This document shows positions 43,365 to 52,093 of a stretch of 64,000 bases of DNA, piece after piece (the first letter of the stretch is position 1; every line of letters begins with the position of its first letter). The position numbers were made by a program, and so were the translations under genes. The notes below the pieces were generated by a model that worked only from the letters and a program-made list of their open reading frames with translations, ran no database searches and was not told the DNA's origin. The DNA is from Paenibacillus sp. LHD-38. GTDB taxonomy: Bacteria > Bacillota > Bacilli > Paenibacillales > Paenibacillaceae. The stretch spans positions 26,716 through 90,715 of the forward strand of contig NZ_JAVIFU010000026.1 of the NCBI RefSeq assembly GCF_031157315.1, given 5' to 3'.

Positions 43365-45122
43365 ATGGAGGGAAATAATAAGTTCATAATCAGCCGGAGA
43401 AAGCTGTTGGCGGGAATGGCAGCAATGGGCCTCAGTTTTATGAGCGGGGGTGTTATTAACCGTCTTTCCGACAAGAGCTCGAATACAGGAGTAAGTGTAA
43501 GAGATTACGGAGCCGCCGGCAATGGAGTTAAAGATGATACGGCAGCATTCCAGAAAGCAATCAACGATTGTGTAGCCAAAGGTTATAAACTATATGTTCC
43601 CGCAGGTAAGTATCTCATCAAGGGAACTCTCGATAATTTTGACAATCTGATTATGGAAGGTGTTTCGAATAATAAATCCTACTGGTCACAGACCGATTAT
43701 GACGATTTCGAAAAGGGGTCCGTTCTGCATGGTTCCGGGGATAATGTACTGATCGGAGGAAGCATAAAAAGGGCTCAATTTTCAAATTTATGTTTTGAAA
43801 ATTTTGATCTGGTCGCCGGTGTATCCAGTCCCAGATATGTCCTTTTTGATTCATGCAGCTTTAAGGAGATTCGTCGAGTACTCAGCGCACCAGGCAACAA
43901 GAAGGGTGCCTATCATAATTACAAATTCAGATACTGCTCGTTTACGGTTTATGATACAGACGTGCTGTTTGAAGGCAGAATCATTGACAGTTCATGGGAT
44001 CAGTGTGTCTTTGTAGGAACAAAACCGTTTGATTGGGTACAGGCGATTGCCAATCAGGTGACAAACTGCCGGTTCGAATGGATTGACAGGGATGCCGCGA
44101 TATCCATGTATGCCTGCCGCATGATTCAAATCTCCAACAATTTCTTTGACAGAGTTAGAGGAGCGGCTATTGAAATCAAGCAGAAAAATAGCGGAATTGT
44201 CATTTCTGCCAATCAATTCAACCGGTGCGGCAGCGGCAAAAATTCAGCCGGCGACGGTACGAACATGAAGGAATTGTATAAATCTTTTGTGGTGGTGTAT
44301 GGTGACTTCTCGGATGTGAACATCATTCAAAATACGTTTCTGAAGAGTCAAAGCAACGACCGATCGGGTGAATTATGTCCCCAATATGTGATCGCCAAGC
44401 GTGCAGCCATACCGAACTGCCAATTCAAATTCCAAGGAAACGTCGTAGTTAATGGATTTGTCTCCTCATTGATTTTCGATGAAGATCAAACCTATGAAAA
44501 TATTAAAATCGATGTGGATTATGTATTTCCCTCCCTTGCCGATTATGTGGTCAACTTGGCCCAGTGTGCTTCTCACGAAATTCAAACGTCCTGCGATACG
44601 GATACGATCGTGGAAGAAATACCGGCGCAGCTGACGGTTCGGAATAAGGCGAACATCCAAATTGCCGGGGAACAAAAGGGAGCGGTATTCGGCGGCAAGG
44701 TTAACGGTTTTATGCGTTATGACCGTGGAGAAGTCATTTTTGAAGATTACGCGTATCATAAAATCGTATCATTAAGTATGGATTGGAATAAATCTTATGA
44801 CATCCCGCTGTCGCACATGGTGAAAGGAGTTTATTTGCACCTTTCCATTTTGTATTCGACGAGCGGAAATCCGGATGGTGGAGTGACTGTTTCCATGTCT
44901 GGATCTTCTACGTTAAGCTTGCCGAAACTTCCATTAAGCGGCTTTGAGAAAAAATTATACACGGCTAAATTTTATATTCCTTTCCAGTCATCAAGTGACT
45001 CAGCCCGAATATACGTATTTTCGGACGGTTCTTCGAACGGGACGGGATCCATTTTTATTCATGCACTCAGTGCGACTTACACATCTTTTACACCAAAACA
45101 GATGTATGATTTAATGAGTTAA
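43365..45122 (+). CDS. Tat-exported right-handed beta-helix protein (pectate lyase superfamily)
   Basis: A 585-residue protein with an AGGAGG site and a twin-arginine signal (S-R-R-K-L-L-A-G-M-A-A-M-G). The N-terminal part of the mature protein has the Pectate_lyase_3 start V-R-D-Y-G-A-A-G-N-G-V-K-D-D-T-A-A-F; parallel beta-helix turns follow to about residue 380, then a beta-sandwich-like C-terminus. Such proteins are polysaccharide lyases, GH28-like hydrolases or epimerases; no catalytic set is obvious. It is intact and alone, between two decayed stretches. Confidence 0.8.
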   Translation: MEGNNKFIISRRKLLAGMAAMGLSFMSGGVINRLSDKSSNTGVSVRDYGAAGNGVKDDTAAFQKAINDCVAKGYKLYVPAGKYLIKGTLDNFDNLIMEGVSNNKSYWSQTDYDDFEKGSVLHGSGDNVLIGGSIKRAQFSNLCFENFDLVAGVSSPRYVLFDSCSFKEIRRVLSAPGNKKGAYHNYKFRYCSFTVYDTDVLFEGRIIDSSWDQCVFVGTKPFDWVQAIANQVTNCRFEWIDRDAAISMYACRMIQISNNFFDRVRGAAIEIKQKNSGIVISANQFNRCGSGKNSAGDGTNMKELYKSFVVVYGDFSDVNIIQNTFLKSQSNDRSGELCPQYVIAKRAAIPNCQFKFQGNVVVNGFVSSLIFDEDQTYENIKIDVDYVFPSLADYVVNLAQCASHEIQTSCDTDTIVEEIPAQLTVRNKANIQIAGEQKGAVFGGKVNGFMRYDRGEVIFEDYAYHKIVSLSMDWNKSYDIPLSHMVKGVYLHLSILYSTSGNPDGGVTVSMSGSSTLSLPKLPLSGFEKKLYTAKFYIPFQSSSDSARIYVFSDGSSNGTGSIFIHALSATYTSFTPKQMYDLMS

Positions 45123-45203
45123 TATATTCTCGCTCGATGCCCACGATGATCCCGGTCAGAGTCGGAAATACGTGTGGTATAAACTGGACAGCTGCACGCA
45201 AAA

Positions 45204-45235
45204 AGTGCCTGTTTCCGAAAGGAAACAGGCACTTC
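45204..45235 (-). terminator. Intrinsic terminator
   Basis: A perfect stem AAGTGCCTGTTTCC/GGAAACAGGCACTT with a GAAA-type loop is followed on the minus strand by TTTTT. It ends the truncated secreted-protein gene to its right and also lies 80 bp past the beta-helix gene. Confidence 0.85.
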
Positions 45236-45242
45236 TCCTTGA

Positions 45243-45395
45243 TCAGTTGGTTACTACAGTCAGCACCGGCGCATTACTTCCATTATCCTTTGTAAAAAAG
45301 TCGATGCCGATATTGTTAGTCGCAATCGGATCCTTCACATGGAGGCTAACGATTTTGTCCCCCGCATTTTGGACCTTTAGTCTAATGCTCTACAA
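45243..45395 (-). pseudogene. C-terminal remnant of a secreted protein with a CBM96/DNRLRE-like domain
   Basis: The minus strand reads R-L-K-V-Q-N-A-G-D-K-I-V-S-L-H-V-K, then D-F-F-T-K-D-N-G-S, ending V-T-N-stop at 45243. This resembles the last strands of the beta-sandwich modules at the C-terminus of secreted Paenibacillus carbohydrate-active proteins. The rest was removed where the IS3 remnant begins. Confidence 0.6.
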
Positions 45396-45728
45396 TGCTC
45401 CCCCTAACTTGAATGGAGGTACATAATCGTTGGAGGAATGTGTTCTCCGACGGTTATAAAATAGTTCGATATATTCAAATACGGCCTTCTTAGCTTCAGC
45501 CCGAGTCTTAAAAGTACGATCATTTAGCCATTCCATCTTGAGCTTGCCCCAAAAAGATTCCATTGGAGCATTATCATAACAGTTACCTTTAAGACTCATG
45601 CTACAGATGCTTGTATGAATGTCTCTGATCGTTTTCAATAACGCCCGATTCTCTACACTACGCTTGCTTTCTGGACGATTGATGTAAGCATAATAGCCGC
45701 TTCTTGATACATTAAGGGCCTGGCACAT
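45390..45728 (-). pseudogene. IS3 orfB with internal deletion
   Basis: The reading frame joins an N-terminal piece (M-C-Q-A-L-N-V-S-R-S-G-Y-Y-A-Y) directly to a C-terminal integrase piece (S-L-K-G-N-C-Y-D-N-A-P-M-E-S-F-W-G-K-L-K). The middle of about 150 residues, holding the first two catalytic Asp, is missing, so the product cannot catalyse transposition. Confidence 0.85.
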
Positions 45729-46134
45729 CCTCGCAATCCGAAACTCGAAGCGGTGTTCATAGATAAACTTGAACGTATTTATTTCAGATTTTTCACGAAG
45801 TAGGCCGCCGCTTTTTTTAATATTTCATTCTCTTCTTTCAGATCTGCTAACTGCTTACGTAATTTACGCATCTCATCATCATCAGCTTTAAGGTTCCCGC
45901 TGCCAGGGAATGCGCCTGCACCATCACATTTATACGTTTTCACCCAGTCTCGGATGGTGGTGTAATGAACTTCCAGCTCCTTAGCTACTTCACCAATCGT
46001 TGTTTCCTCGGCTAAGATACGTAATACCACCTGTTCCTTATATTCCTTGTCGTATTTCTTTCGTTGCCCCATGTTGTATCCCTCCATGATTTATTATAGA
46101 GGTTTTCTCTGTGTCTATCTATTCCGGGCAGGGT
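45397..46134 (-). mobile_element. Defective IS3-family element
   Basis: A shortened IS3-type element with orfA intact and orfB internally deleted. The upstream end lies near the TGACCCTGCCCGG sequence at about 46122-46134, the downstream end near 45397. I could not pair convincing terminal repeats. Both flanks are fragments of unrelated genes. Confidence 0.75.
45779..46087 (-). CDS. IS3 orfA DNA-binding protein
   Basis: A 102-residue transposase subunit with a helix-turn-helix (about 25-50: E-V-A-K-E-L-E-V-H-Y-T-T-I-R-D-W-V) and a C-terminal leucine-zipper-like coiled coil (M-R-K-L-R-K-Q-L-A-D-L-K-E-E-N-E-I-L-K-K-A). Intact, but orfB next to it is defective. Confidence 0.88.
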   Translation of the reverse strand: MEGYNMGQRKKYDKEYKEQVVLRILAEETTIGEVAKELEVHYTTIRDWVKTYKCDGAGAFPGSGNLKADDDEMRKLRKQLADLKEENEILKKAAAYFVKNLK

Positions 46135-46135
46135 C

Positions 46136-46447
46136 ATGATTTTCAATCATATCGCACAACACGCCACTATCTATACCACACTGGCGACAAGCGACGTGCT
46201 CCACATACTTAAGGAAAAAATGTTCGTATCCTTGAAGCAGACCATTATGGAGGAACTCCTCCACGAAGCTCATGATTTAGATCAAGAACTGCTTGTCGTC
46301 TACACGCTGCATGAGCTGCTTGGACTCATCTTTCACTGGATCGAGAGCGATTTTGCGCATTCTGCTGCTTACATGCAAGAGCAGCTTGTGAAGATATTGC
46401 TTCACCGTCCCTCAAACATGACAATGACGATAAAGACGACATATTAA
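46136..46447 (+). pseudogene. C-terminal fragment of a TetR-family regulator
   Basis: About 100 codons read as the ligand-binding helices of a TetR regulator (F-N-H-I-A-Q-H-A-T-I-Y, then L-L-G-L-I-F-H-W-I-E, then A-A-Y-M-Q-E-Q-L). The helix-turn-helix is missing, cut off by the IS3 remnant. The apparent ATG at 46136 has no ribosome site. Confidence 0.65.
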
Positions 46448-46468
46448 TCTGGCTTCGAAAATATAAAT

Positions 46469-46508
46469 AGCGGCGGTTCAAGGATCAACTTGTCCTAAAC
46501 CGCCGCTG
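46469..46508 (+). terminator. Terminator-like hairpin after the TetR fragment
   Basis: A strong 10-bp stem AGCGGCGGTT/AACCGCCGCT with an inner AGGA/TCCT is followed by GTTACTT. The weak T-run lowers confidence. Confidence 0.6.
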
Positions 46509-46638
46509 TTACTTATCTCCACGTTCCCAATTTACGGAAATTACAATCGTTAATCAATTTCGTTATCTTGCTATTCCATTCCCAAATGCGTACATACGTT
46601 CACTTTCGGGGTTATACTAGTGGTGGAGGTGAACCAGC

Positions 46639-47265
46639 ATGGTAAATCAAAGCAAGCACAACCTGAACCAGCCATTTTCTGTTTCTCAATCCTCAGCAGA
46701 TACAACGCCCTTAGAATTGGGGCTTGAGGAAAAGTGGAATGCCGTCCTCGGCAACGATGCTTCCTATAATGAAACATTTCTTTATGCCGTCAAGACAACG
46801 GGAATTTTTTGCCGGCCATCCTGTAAATCAAGACCGCCGAACCCCGATAATATCACTTACTTCGATACGGCCGAGCAAGCGGAATCTGCCGGGTTTCGTC
46901 CATGCAAACGCTGTAAGCCAACCGGCCAACGGCTGCCCGATGACGAATGGATCGCTTCCGTGACTGACTATATCGACCATAACTATAGAAAGGCCCTAAC
47001 CTTAGAGCTGCTCGCTGAGATTTGTCACGGCAGCCCTTACCACCTGCATCGGACTTTTAGGAAGTTGAAGCAAATGACCCCCGTTGCCTATATCCAGCAG
47101 CAAAGGATTGAAAAAGCGAAGGAGCTGCTGCTTTCTTCGGATCATCCCGTTTCAGATATTGGTGTTCAAGTGGGCCTAGCCAATACGCCTTATTTTATAA
47201 CCCTTTTCAAAAAATTAACCGGACACACGCCGGCAAGCTTTCGGAAAGAACAAACAATAAAATGA
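46639..47265 (+). CDS. adaA: AdaA: methylphosphotriester sensor and transcription activator
   Basis: A 208-residue protein with the N-terminal Ada zinc domain, Cys58, Cys62, Cys89 and Cys92 (F-C-R-P-S-C-K and C-K-R-C), and a C-terminal AraC-type HTH (about 105-200). In the Bacillus scheme, methyl transfer from DNA phosphotriesters to the zinc-bound Cys switches it to an activator of the ada operon. A GGAGGTGA site precedes the ATG. It is the first gene of a four-gene unit with adaB 16 bp downstream. Confidence 0.94.
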   Translation: MVNQSKHNLNQPFSVSQSSADTTPLELGLEEKWNAVLGNDASYNETFLYAVKTTGIFCRPSCKSRPPNPDNITYFDTAEQAESAGFRPCKRCKPTGQRLPDDEWIASVTDYIDHNYRKALTLELLAEICHGSPYHLHRTFRKLKQMTPVAYIQQQRIEKAKELLLSSDHPVSDIGVQVGLANTPYFITLFKKLTGHTPASFRKEQTIK

Positions 47266-47281
47266 ACGGAGGCTTCATCCT

Positions 47282-47830
47282 ATGGAAAACAAGGCAATCC
47301 CCCAATTGTATTGGACGCTTTTAACGCATGAAGATTGGAATATTCACCTTGCCGCTACCCCTGCGGGCCTTTGCTTCGCCGGCTCTCAAAACCAATCGAT
47401 GGAAGAGCTTGCTCTATGGGCGAAAACAAAGCTTCCGGGCAGCGTCTTGATTCAAAATGACCAGCTGCTGCGGCCGTACAAAGACGAGCTGATCGAATAT
47501 TTTCAAGGCAAGCGCACAAGCTTCACCGTCCCGTTCGATTATCATGGCACCGACTTTCAGCTTAAAGTATGGCGCGCGCTGAACGACATTCCTTATGGCC
47601 AAACCAAATCCTATTCGGATATCGCCAATCTCATTCAAAGGCCGGCCGCGGTCCGTGCAGTAGGCACCGCGATCGGCGCAAATCCGATCCTCATTACGAT
47701 TCCCTGCCACCGCGTGATCGGGAAAAACGGCTCCCTAACCGGCTATCGCGGCGGCATGGAGATGAAAAAGAAGCTGCTGCATTTGGAGAGCGAAGCGGTA
47801 AGCAGGGAAGGAGTCGAATCCTTTGCTTGA
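47282..47830 (+). CDS. adaB: AdaB: methylated-DNA-protein-cysteine methyltransferase
   Basis: A 182-residue suicide repair protein for O6-methylguanine, with the P-C-H-R-V active site (Cys142) and the following I-G-K-N-G-S-L-T-G-Y-R-G-G. Its stop overlaps the TTG start of the oxygenase gene, showing operon coupling. Confidence 0.95.
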   Translation: MENKAIPQLYWTLLTHEDWNIHLAATPAGLCFAGSQNQSMEELALWAKTKLPGSVLIQNDQLLRPYKDELIEYFQGKRTSFTVPFDYHGTDFQLKVWRALNDIPYGQTKSYSDIANLIQRPAAVRAVGTAIGANPILITIPCHRVIGKNGSLTGYRGGMEMKKKLLHLESEAVSREGVESFA

Positions 47831-48536
47831 GCGCCTCAACCAACGTATCGCGAATCTCGACTTCGCAGCGCTTCAGCAATCATTAGAAGAACAAGGATTT
47901 GCGAAGCTTCCCGTCTTATTAGACCATTCGGAATGCCAAGAAATGATTGGCACCTATAAGAACGAAGCGCATTTCCGCAGCACCGTCAATATGGCGAGAT
48001 ACCGGTTCGGAATCGGAGAATATAAGTATTACAGCTCTCCGCTTCCCTCTATGCTGCAGCTGCTGCGTGAAGGCTTATATCCCTATCTCGCAGTCACGGC
48101 TAACCGCTGGCTTGAACAATTAGGTAAAGAAGCCGCTTATCCGCTGGCCTTCAATGATTTTCTGGCTCATTGCCACAACGAGGAACAGAGGCGTTCTACC
48201 CCGTTAATATTGAAATACGAAGCCGGCGGCTATAACTGCCTCCATCAGGATTTGTATGGAAAAGTGTACTTCCCGTTTCAGGTCGTATTTGCATTGAACC
48301 AGAAGGAGACCGACTTTACGGGCGGTGAATTTCTGCTCGTCGAGCAGCGCCCGCGAGCGCAGAGCCGCGGACATGTCATTACGCTTGAGCAAGGCGAAGG
48401 CCTTATTTTCCCCACCCATCACCGTCCGGTCTTAGGTACGCGCGGCTATTACAAGACGACTCTTCGGCATGGCGTAAGCACCGTTACCTCAGGTACGAGG
48501 TACAGTCTCGGCATTATTTTCCATGATGCCACGTAA
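47823..48536 (+). CDS. 2OG-Fe(II) oxygenase in the ada operon
   Basis: A 237-residue member of the 2-oxoglutarate and iron dioxygenases, with iron ligands His141 and Asp143 (H-Q-D) and His216, and the 2OG-binding Arg226. It is not a close AlkB copy but lies in an ada operon, so oxidative removal of alkyl lesions is its likely role. The TTG start overlaps the end of adaB. Confidence 0.82.
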   Translation: MLERLNQRIANLDFAALQQSLEEQGFAKLPVLLDHSECQEMIGTYKNEAHFRSTVNMARYRFGIGEYKYYSSPLPSMLQLLREGLYPYLAVTANRWLEQLGKEAAYPLAFNDFLAHCHNEEQRRSTPLILKYEAGGYNCLHQDLYGKVYFPFQVVFALNQKETDFTGGEFLLVEQRPRAQSRGHVITLEQGEGLIFPTHHRPVLGTRGYYKTTLRHGVSTVTSGTRYSLGIIFHDAT

Positions 48537-48567
48537 ACGCAGTCCCACATTCAAGGAGGTTTATCTC

Positions 48568-48612
48568 ATGGCAATCATTGCAAAGCTTATTCACACGAAG
48601 GTATCCAAATGA
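48568..48612 (+). CDS. 14-residue small ORF coupled to the radical SAM gene
   Basis: An AAGGAGG site lies 9 bases before an ATG opening 14 codons (M-A-I-I-A-K-L-I-H-T-K-V-S-K), whose TGA overlaps the ATG of the next gene (ATGA). The radical SAM gene has no ribosome site of its own, so this small frame probably serves translational coupling or is a leader peptide. Confidence 0.55.
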   Translation: MAIIAKLIHTKVSK

Positions 48613-49427
48613 AAACCGAGTATTTATACAAGCAGCCTAAGACGCTTCTGAATAAGGGAACCGGTTTTCTGACGGGCTACAGCCATTCGCTGAACCCTTA
48701 TACCGGCTGCGCTTTTGGCTGCTCCTACTGCTATGTCCGGAAAATGCCGGTTTCACTGTTTAGGAACAAAGAATGGGGGACCTGGGTTGATATCAAGAAG
48801 GATGCTGCGGAGGTTTTTCGGAAGGAACTGCTTAGAGCCCGCACCAAAGGACCCGTCACGATCTTTATGTCCTCCAGTACCGATCCTTACCAGCCTATTG
48901 AGCATAAGGAAAGGATTACCCGCTCCTTGCTGGAGGTCATGGCTCAGAATCCGCCCGACTTTCTGCTCGTGCAAACGCGCAGCCCGCTTGTCCGCAGAGA
49001 TATCGATCTTTTGCTGCGGCTCGGGGAGAAGGTCCGCGTGAGCATGACGGTGGAGACAGATCTCGATGAGATCCGAAAGCATTTTTCGCCGCAGGCCCCT
49101 CCGATTCAAGCCAGGCTTAAGACTCTTCAATTATTGAAGGAGGCCGGCGTTCAAGCGCAAGCCGCAATCGCTCCAGTACTGCCAAGCAGCGAGGCATTCC
49201 CGGACAAGCTGCGGCCGCTTGTTGACCGTATCTGCATTGATGATTATTTTATGGGCGACGGCAGCAGCGGAAAACGAACCAAGCAAATGGGCATTCATAA
49301 ATGGTATGAGCCGCTGGGGCTTGAAGAATGGCATGATCCTTCCGCATATCAAATCGTTTATGAACGGATGAAGCGTGTTTTCTCCGCAGAGCAAATCTAT
49401 ATCAGCCAGCAGGGCTTTGAACATTAG
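48609..49427 (+). CDS. Radical SAM protein (SPL/Rv2578c-like)
   Basis: A 272-residue radical SAM enzyme with the cluster-binding motif C-A-F-G-C-S-Y-C (Cys34, Cys38, Cys41), then Y-V-R-K-M and S-S-S-T-D-P-Y-Q-P. It resembles the spore-photoproduct-lyase-like Rv2578c group, whose substrates are largely unknown. Last gene of the ada unit, so DNA or nucleotide repair is a reasonable guess. Confidence 0.85.
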   Translation: MKTEYLYKQPKTLLNKGTGFLTGYSHSLNPYTGCAFGCSYCYVRKMPVSLFRNKEWGTWVDIKKDAAEVFRKELLRARTKGPVTIFMSSSTDPYQPIEHKERITRSLLEVMAQNPPDFLLVQTRSPLVRRDIDLLLRLGEKVRVSMTVETDLDEIRKHFSPQAPPIQARLKTLQLLKEAGVQAQAAIAPVLPSSEAFPDKLRPLVDRICIDDYFMGDGSSGKRTKQMGIHKWYEPLGLEEWHDPSAYQIVYERMKRVFSAEQIYISQQGFEH

Positions 49428-49434
49428 CCGCTGG

Positions 49435-50121
49435 CTAGCGCTTTCGTTTCATGCCGCGGATCCGGTTTTTCGTTTCCGGATCTACGCGGTATGATTCTAT
49501 TATTTTTTGCAAAGCTTTGTTGTATGTGAAATCGTCCAGAGAGCTGCTCTCCAAATAGGCTTGCGTGATCTCTGGCAGCTTCACATAACATATTGAAATC
49601 GCCCAAGCCACCGCCATCTTGACATAGTAGCTGCTGCGATCGGTCTCGTCTAGCAGCCTCAGTACACGGTGAATGTAACCTTCTTCAATATAATAATCAA
49701 GAAGCATAACGACACCGAAGCGTATTTCATACTCTTTATCTGAAACAAGATAAGGCTGTAAAAAATCCCACATGGTATCCTTATTCGTTTTCGTGATTTT
49801 CAGCCCGATGCAGAAGCTGTCGCACACCGACCAGTTGTCCATTTTAGGCACAAAATCAGCGATATAGGGCAAAACTTTCCCGATGTCGGCCTGAATATAT
49901 CCGATCACCATCCCCTGCAGCATGATTTCCTCAAAATACTCGCTTTCGGCATGTTCCAAATAATGCTGCCAATCGCCCTTCGCAATGGTCTTGGCTAGCT
50001 TGCGCAAATGGGGCAGCCGGACACCTAATACGTTATTAATGTTCGGAATAAGCGCAGCAGAAAATTTCCGGTAGTCCTCCTCCGCCCACGCAAGCAGCTG
50101 TTCTTTTACGGTTATATCCAT
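49435..50121 (-). CDS. AlkD-like DNA alkylation repair glycosylase
   Basis: A 228-residue all-helical HEAT-repeat protein of the AlkD family (N-N-V-L-G-V-R-L-P-H-L-R-K-L-A, W-S-V-C-D-S-F-C, V-K-M-A-V-A-W-A-I-S). AlkD excises bulky or charged N3/N7 alkyl purines without base flipping. It is convergent with the radical SAM gene (7-bp gap) and 18 bp downstream of the AlkA-like gene. Confidence 0.9.
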   Translation of the reverse strand: MDITVKEQLLAWAEEDYRKFSAALIPNINNVLGVRLPHLRKLAKTIAKGDWQHYLEHAESEYFEEIMLQGMVIGYIQADIGKVLPYIADFVPKMDNWSVCDSFCIGLKITKTNKDTMWDFLQPYLVSDKEYEIRFGVVMLLDYYIEEGYIHRVLRLLDETDRSSYYVKMAVAWAISICYVKLPEITQAYLESSSLDDFTYNKALQKIIESYRVDPETKNRIRGMKRKR

Positions 50122-50139
50122 GTCCTTGCTCCTTTTTCC

Positions 50140-50784
50140 TTAATCAAATGAAAGGTCCCACAAATAAATGGAAGCTATTGACCCATACGGTGAATACTGA
50201 CGACTATAGCCATCGAATTGCTCTTTTGTTATCGAATCAAGACCATATAACTTCATCATTCCGCGGCGTACGGCGATATCTCCCCAGCTGACGATATCCG
50301 GACGCTCCAACGCATGAATGAGCAGCATTTCGGCCGTCCACTTTCCGACTCCCTTTAGGGTCATCAGTCTCTTAATGACTTCAGCATCCGGAAGCTGTTT
50401 CAGTTCCTCCAATTGAAAGTCACCCAGCGTGATCGTCTGTGCGATAGTTTTAATACATACGGCCTTTTTCATTGTCATGCCGCAGCCTTGAATATCTTCG
50501 ACAGACTGCGCAGCCAGATTGGCCGGCGTTATCTCACCGAGCCTCTCCTGCATTCTCTCCCATATGGTGCGGGCTGCCTTAGCTGAAATAAGCTGGCCGA
50601 CAATTGCATTCATGAGTGCCGTGAACAGCTCCGGCATGATGACCCGTTCAATCTTGCCAAGTCGCAGCATCGCTTCACCCAGCACAGGATCAACGCTTTT
50701 TAAATAATCGATTTCCTTTTGGCCATATTCAAAATACTTCGTTAGTACGCCTGGCATCCCGCTTACCTCCACTTCAACCTTCAT
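50140..50784 (-). CDS. DNA-3-methyladenine glycosylase (HhH-GPD, AlkA-like)
   Basis: A 214-residue HhH-GPD glycosylase. The hairpin is L-K-G-V-G-K-W-T-A-E-M, followed by the catalytic-Asp segment R-P-D-I-V-S-W-G-D-I-A-V-R-R-G. The short N-terminal domain fits the Bacillus AlkA/Mag type. It forms a two-gene unit with the AlkD gene and completes an alkylation-repair block. Confidence 0.92.
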   Translation of the reverse strand: MKVEVEVSGMPGVLTKYFEYGQKEIDYLKSVDPVLGEAMLRLGKIERVIMPELFTALMNAIVGQLISAKAARTIWERMQERLGEITPANLAAQSVEDIQGCGMTMKKAVCIKTIAQTITLGDFQLEELKQLPDAEVIKRLMTLKGVGKWTAEMLLIHALERPDIVSWGDIAVRRGMMKLYGLDSITKEQFDGYSRQYSPYGSIASIYLWDLSFD

Positions 50785-50933
50785 CGGCTCTATATGGCTT
50801 ACGAGCTATCGATGCTTATTTCGGTTATCCTTGTCCTCTTACTATACATCACTAGGCGACGTCCGGCTGAATATGCGAATAGATTAGCAATATAATGAAG
50901 TTTTTGCAGCAAGATGAAGGGAGCTGAACTATG

Positions 50934-50971
50934 AAAAAGCAGCCTTCCCGATAGTCAAGGAACGCTGCTTT
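50934..50971. terminator. Terminator of the GH88 gene
   Basis: AAAAGCAGC pairs with GCTGCTTTT, with an inner CTTCC/GGAAC near match, 20 bp beyond the GH88 stop. T-runs on both strands make it potentially bidirectional. Confidence 0.75.
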
Positions 50972-50986
50972 TGTATTCGTATAAGC

Positions 50987-52093
50987 TTAGTATATGCGGT
51001 GTTTCCAGCCGTTCAGCTTGGCAACAGCCTCAATGTAATAATAATCGCCATAGATTAAGGAGCCTTCGGCGTTTGCCGATACGCTGCTCGAGCCATGTAG
51101 AAGAATAGCCTCATGCTCTGGGTTTTCCCAGGTTGCGTAATTTTCAGTAAGCGAACGCAAAATGCGCTCGGCTGCTCCCGCATACAGACCTTTTTCACCT
51201 GCCGGAACAACCTCTGCAATCTCAAGCAGGCCTGAAGCTGCTATCGCCGCCGCAGAGCTGTCGCGGAACCGGCCTTCCACTGATTCAAATCGGAAATCAG
51301 AATAAGGAACATAATCCTCTGGCGAAGCCGCAATAAAATAATGCGCGATTCGTTTGGCCGTTTGCAGGAAACGCTCATCACCGGTATTGCGATACGCATT
51401 AATGAAGCCGTACAGCCCCCAAGAAGTACCACGGCTCCATGAGGATTCAGCTGAAAGACCTTGGCCGCCAAAGTTTTCAATATAGGCTCCCGTCTCCGCA
51501 TCAAAGGAAATAATATGTTTTGTTGAGCCGTCTTCGCGAATACCGTACTTCATCGTCGTTTCCGCATGGGCAGTCGCCATATGCTTATAGCGAGGATCAC
51601 CCGTCACCTTGCTCGCCCAGAAGAGAAGCGAAATATTTAGCATGCAGTCGATGATTACCCAGCCATGCTTGTCTTCATTCCAGGCACGAATAAATCGGCC
51701 CACAGGATTGTATCTTGCCGCCAGAAAGTTCGCTGCTTCGATACCGCGGCGAAAAGCATCCTCGTCGCCAGTAATCGTATGCTTGATGACCGCTGTGGAC
51801 AGGAATTGAAAGCCAACATCATGATGCATCTCTACCGTCGGTTTAATGAACCATTGCTCGAGTTCCTCATCCCAGCGCCATGCCGCCTCTTTGTAATGCT
51901 TCTTGCCCGTCATGTCATGCATAATCCAGAGCATGCCCGGCCAGAAACCGGTTGTCCACCAGTCGGTGCCAATATCATCGAATTTTCCGTCTTCTTTCGC
52001 AAAATGAGGACATTTATCGCCCATCTGCCCAATCGTCCGCGTCACTTTTTTATCGAGTCTGTCCATAATTTCCTGCCAATATGCTGTGCTCAT
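50987..52093 (-). CDS. Glycoside hydrolase family 88 (unsaturated glucuronyl hydrolase)
   Basis: A 368-residue cytoplasmic alpha/alpha-barrel enzyme that removes unsaturated uronic acids left by polysaccharide lyases. Typical features are W-W-T-T-G-F-W-P-G-M-L-W near residue 45, H-H-D-V-G-F-Q-F near 90 and the catalytic-Asp segment I-I-D-C-M-L-N near 148. There is no signal peptide. The substrate is probably pectin- or glycosaminoglycan-type oligouronides. A cre-like site lies 38 bp upstream. Confidence 0.92.
   Translation of the reverse strand: MSTAYWQEIMDRLDKKVTRTIGQMGDKCPHFAKEDGKFDDIGTDWWTTGFWPGMLWIMHDMTGKKHYKEAAWRWDEELEQWFIKPTVEMHHDVGFQFLSTAVIKHTITGDEDAFRRGIEAANFLAARYNPVGRFIRAWNEDKHGWVIIDCMLNISLLFWASKVTGDPRYKHMATAHAETTMKYGIREDGSTKHIISFDAETGAYIENFGGQGLSAESSWSRGTSWGLYGFINAYRNTGDERFLQTAKRIAHYFIAASPEDYVPYSDFRFESVEGRFRDSSAAAIAASGLLEIAEVVPAGEKGLYAGAAERILRSLTENYATWENPEHEAILLHGSSSVSANAEGSLIYGDYYYIEAVAKLNGWKHRIY

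Noticed and set aside
46613..46618. TATACT as the -10 element of the ada operon
   Set aside because: The transcription start would fall inside the ribosome binding site of adaA and no -35 match is at the right distance.
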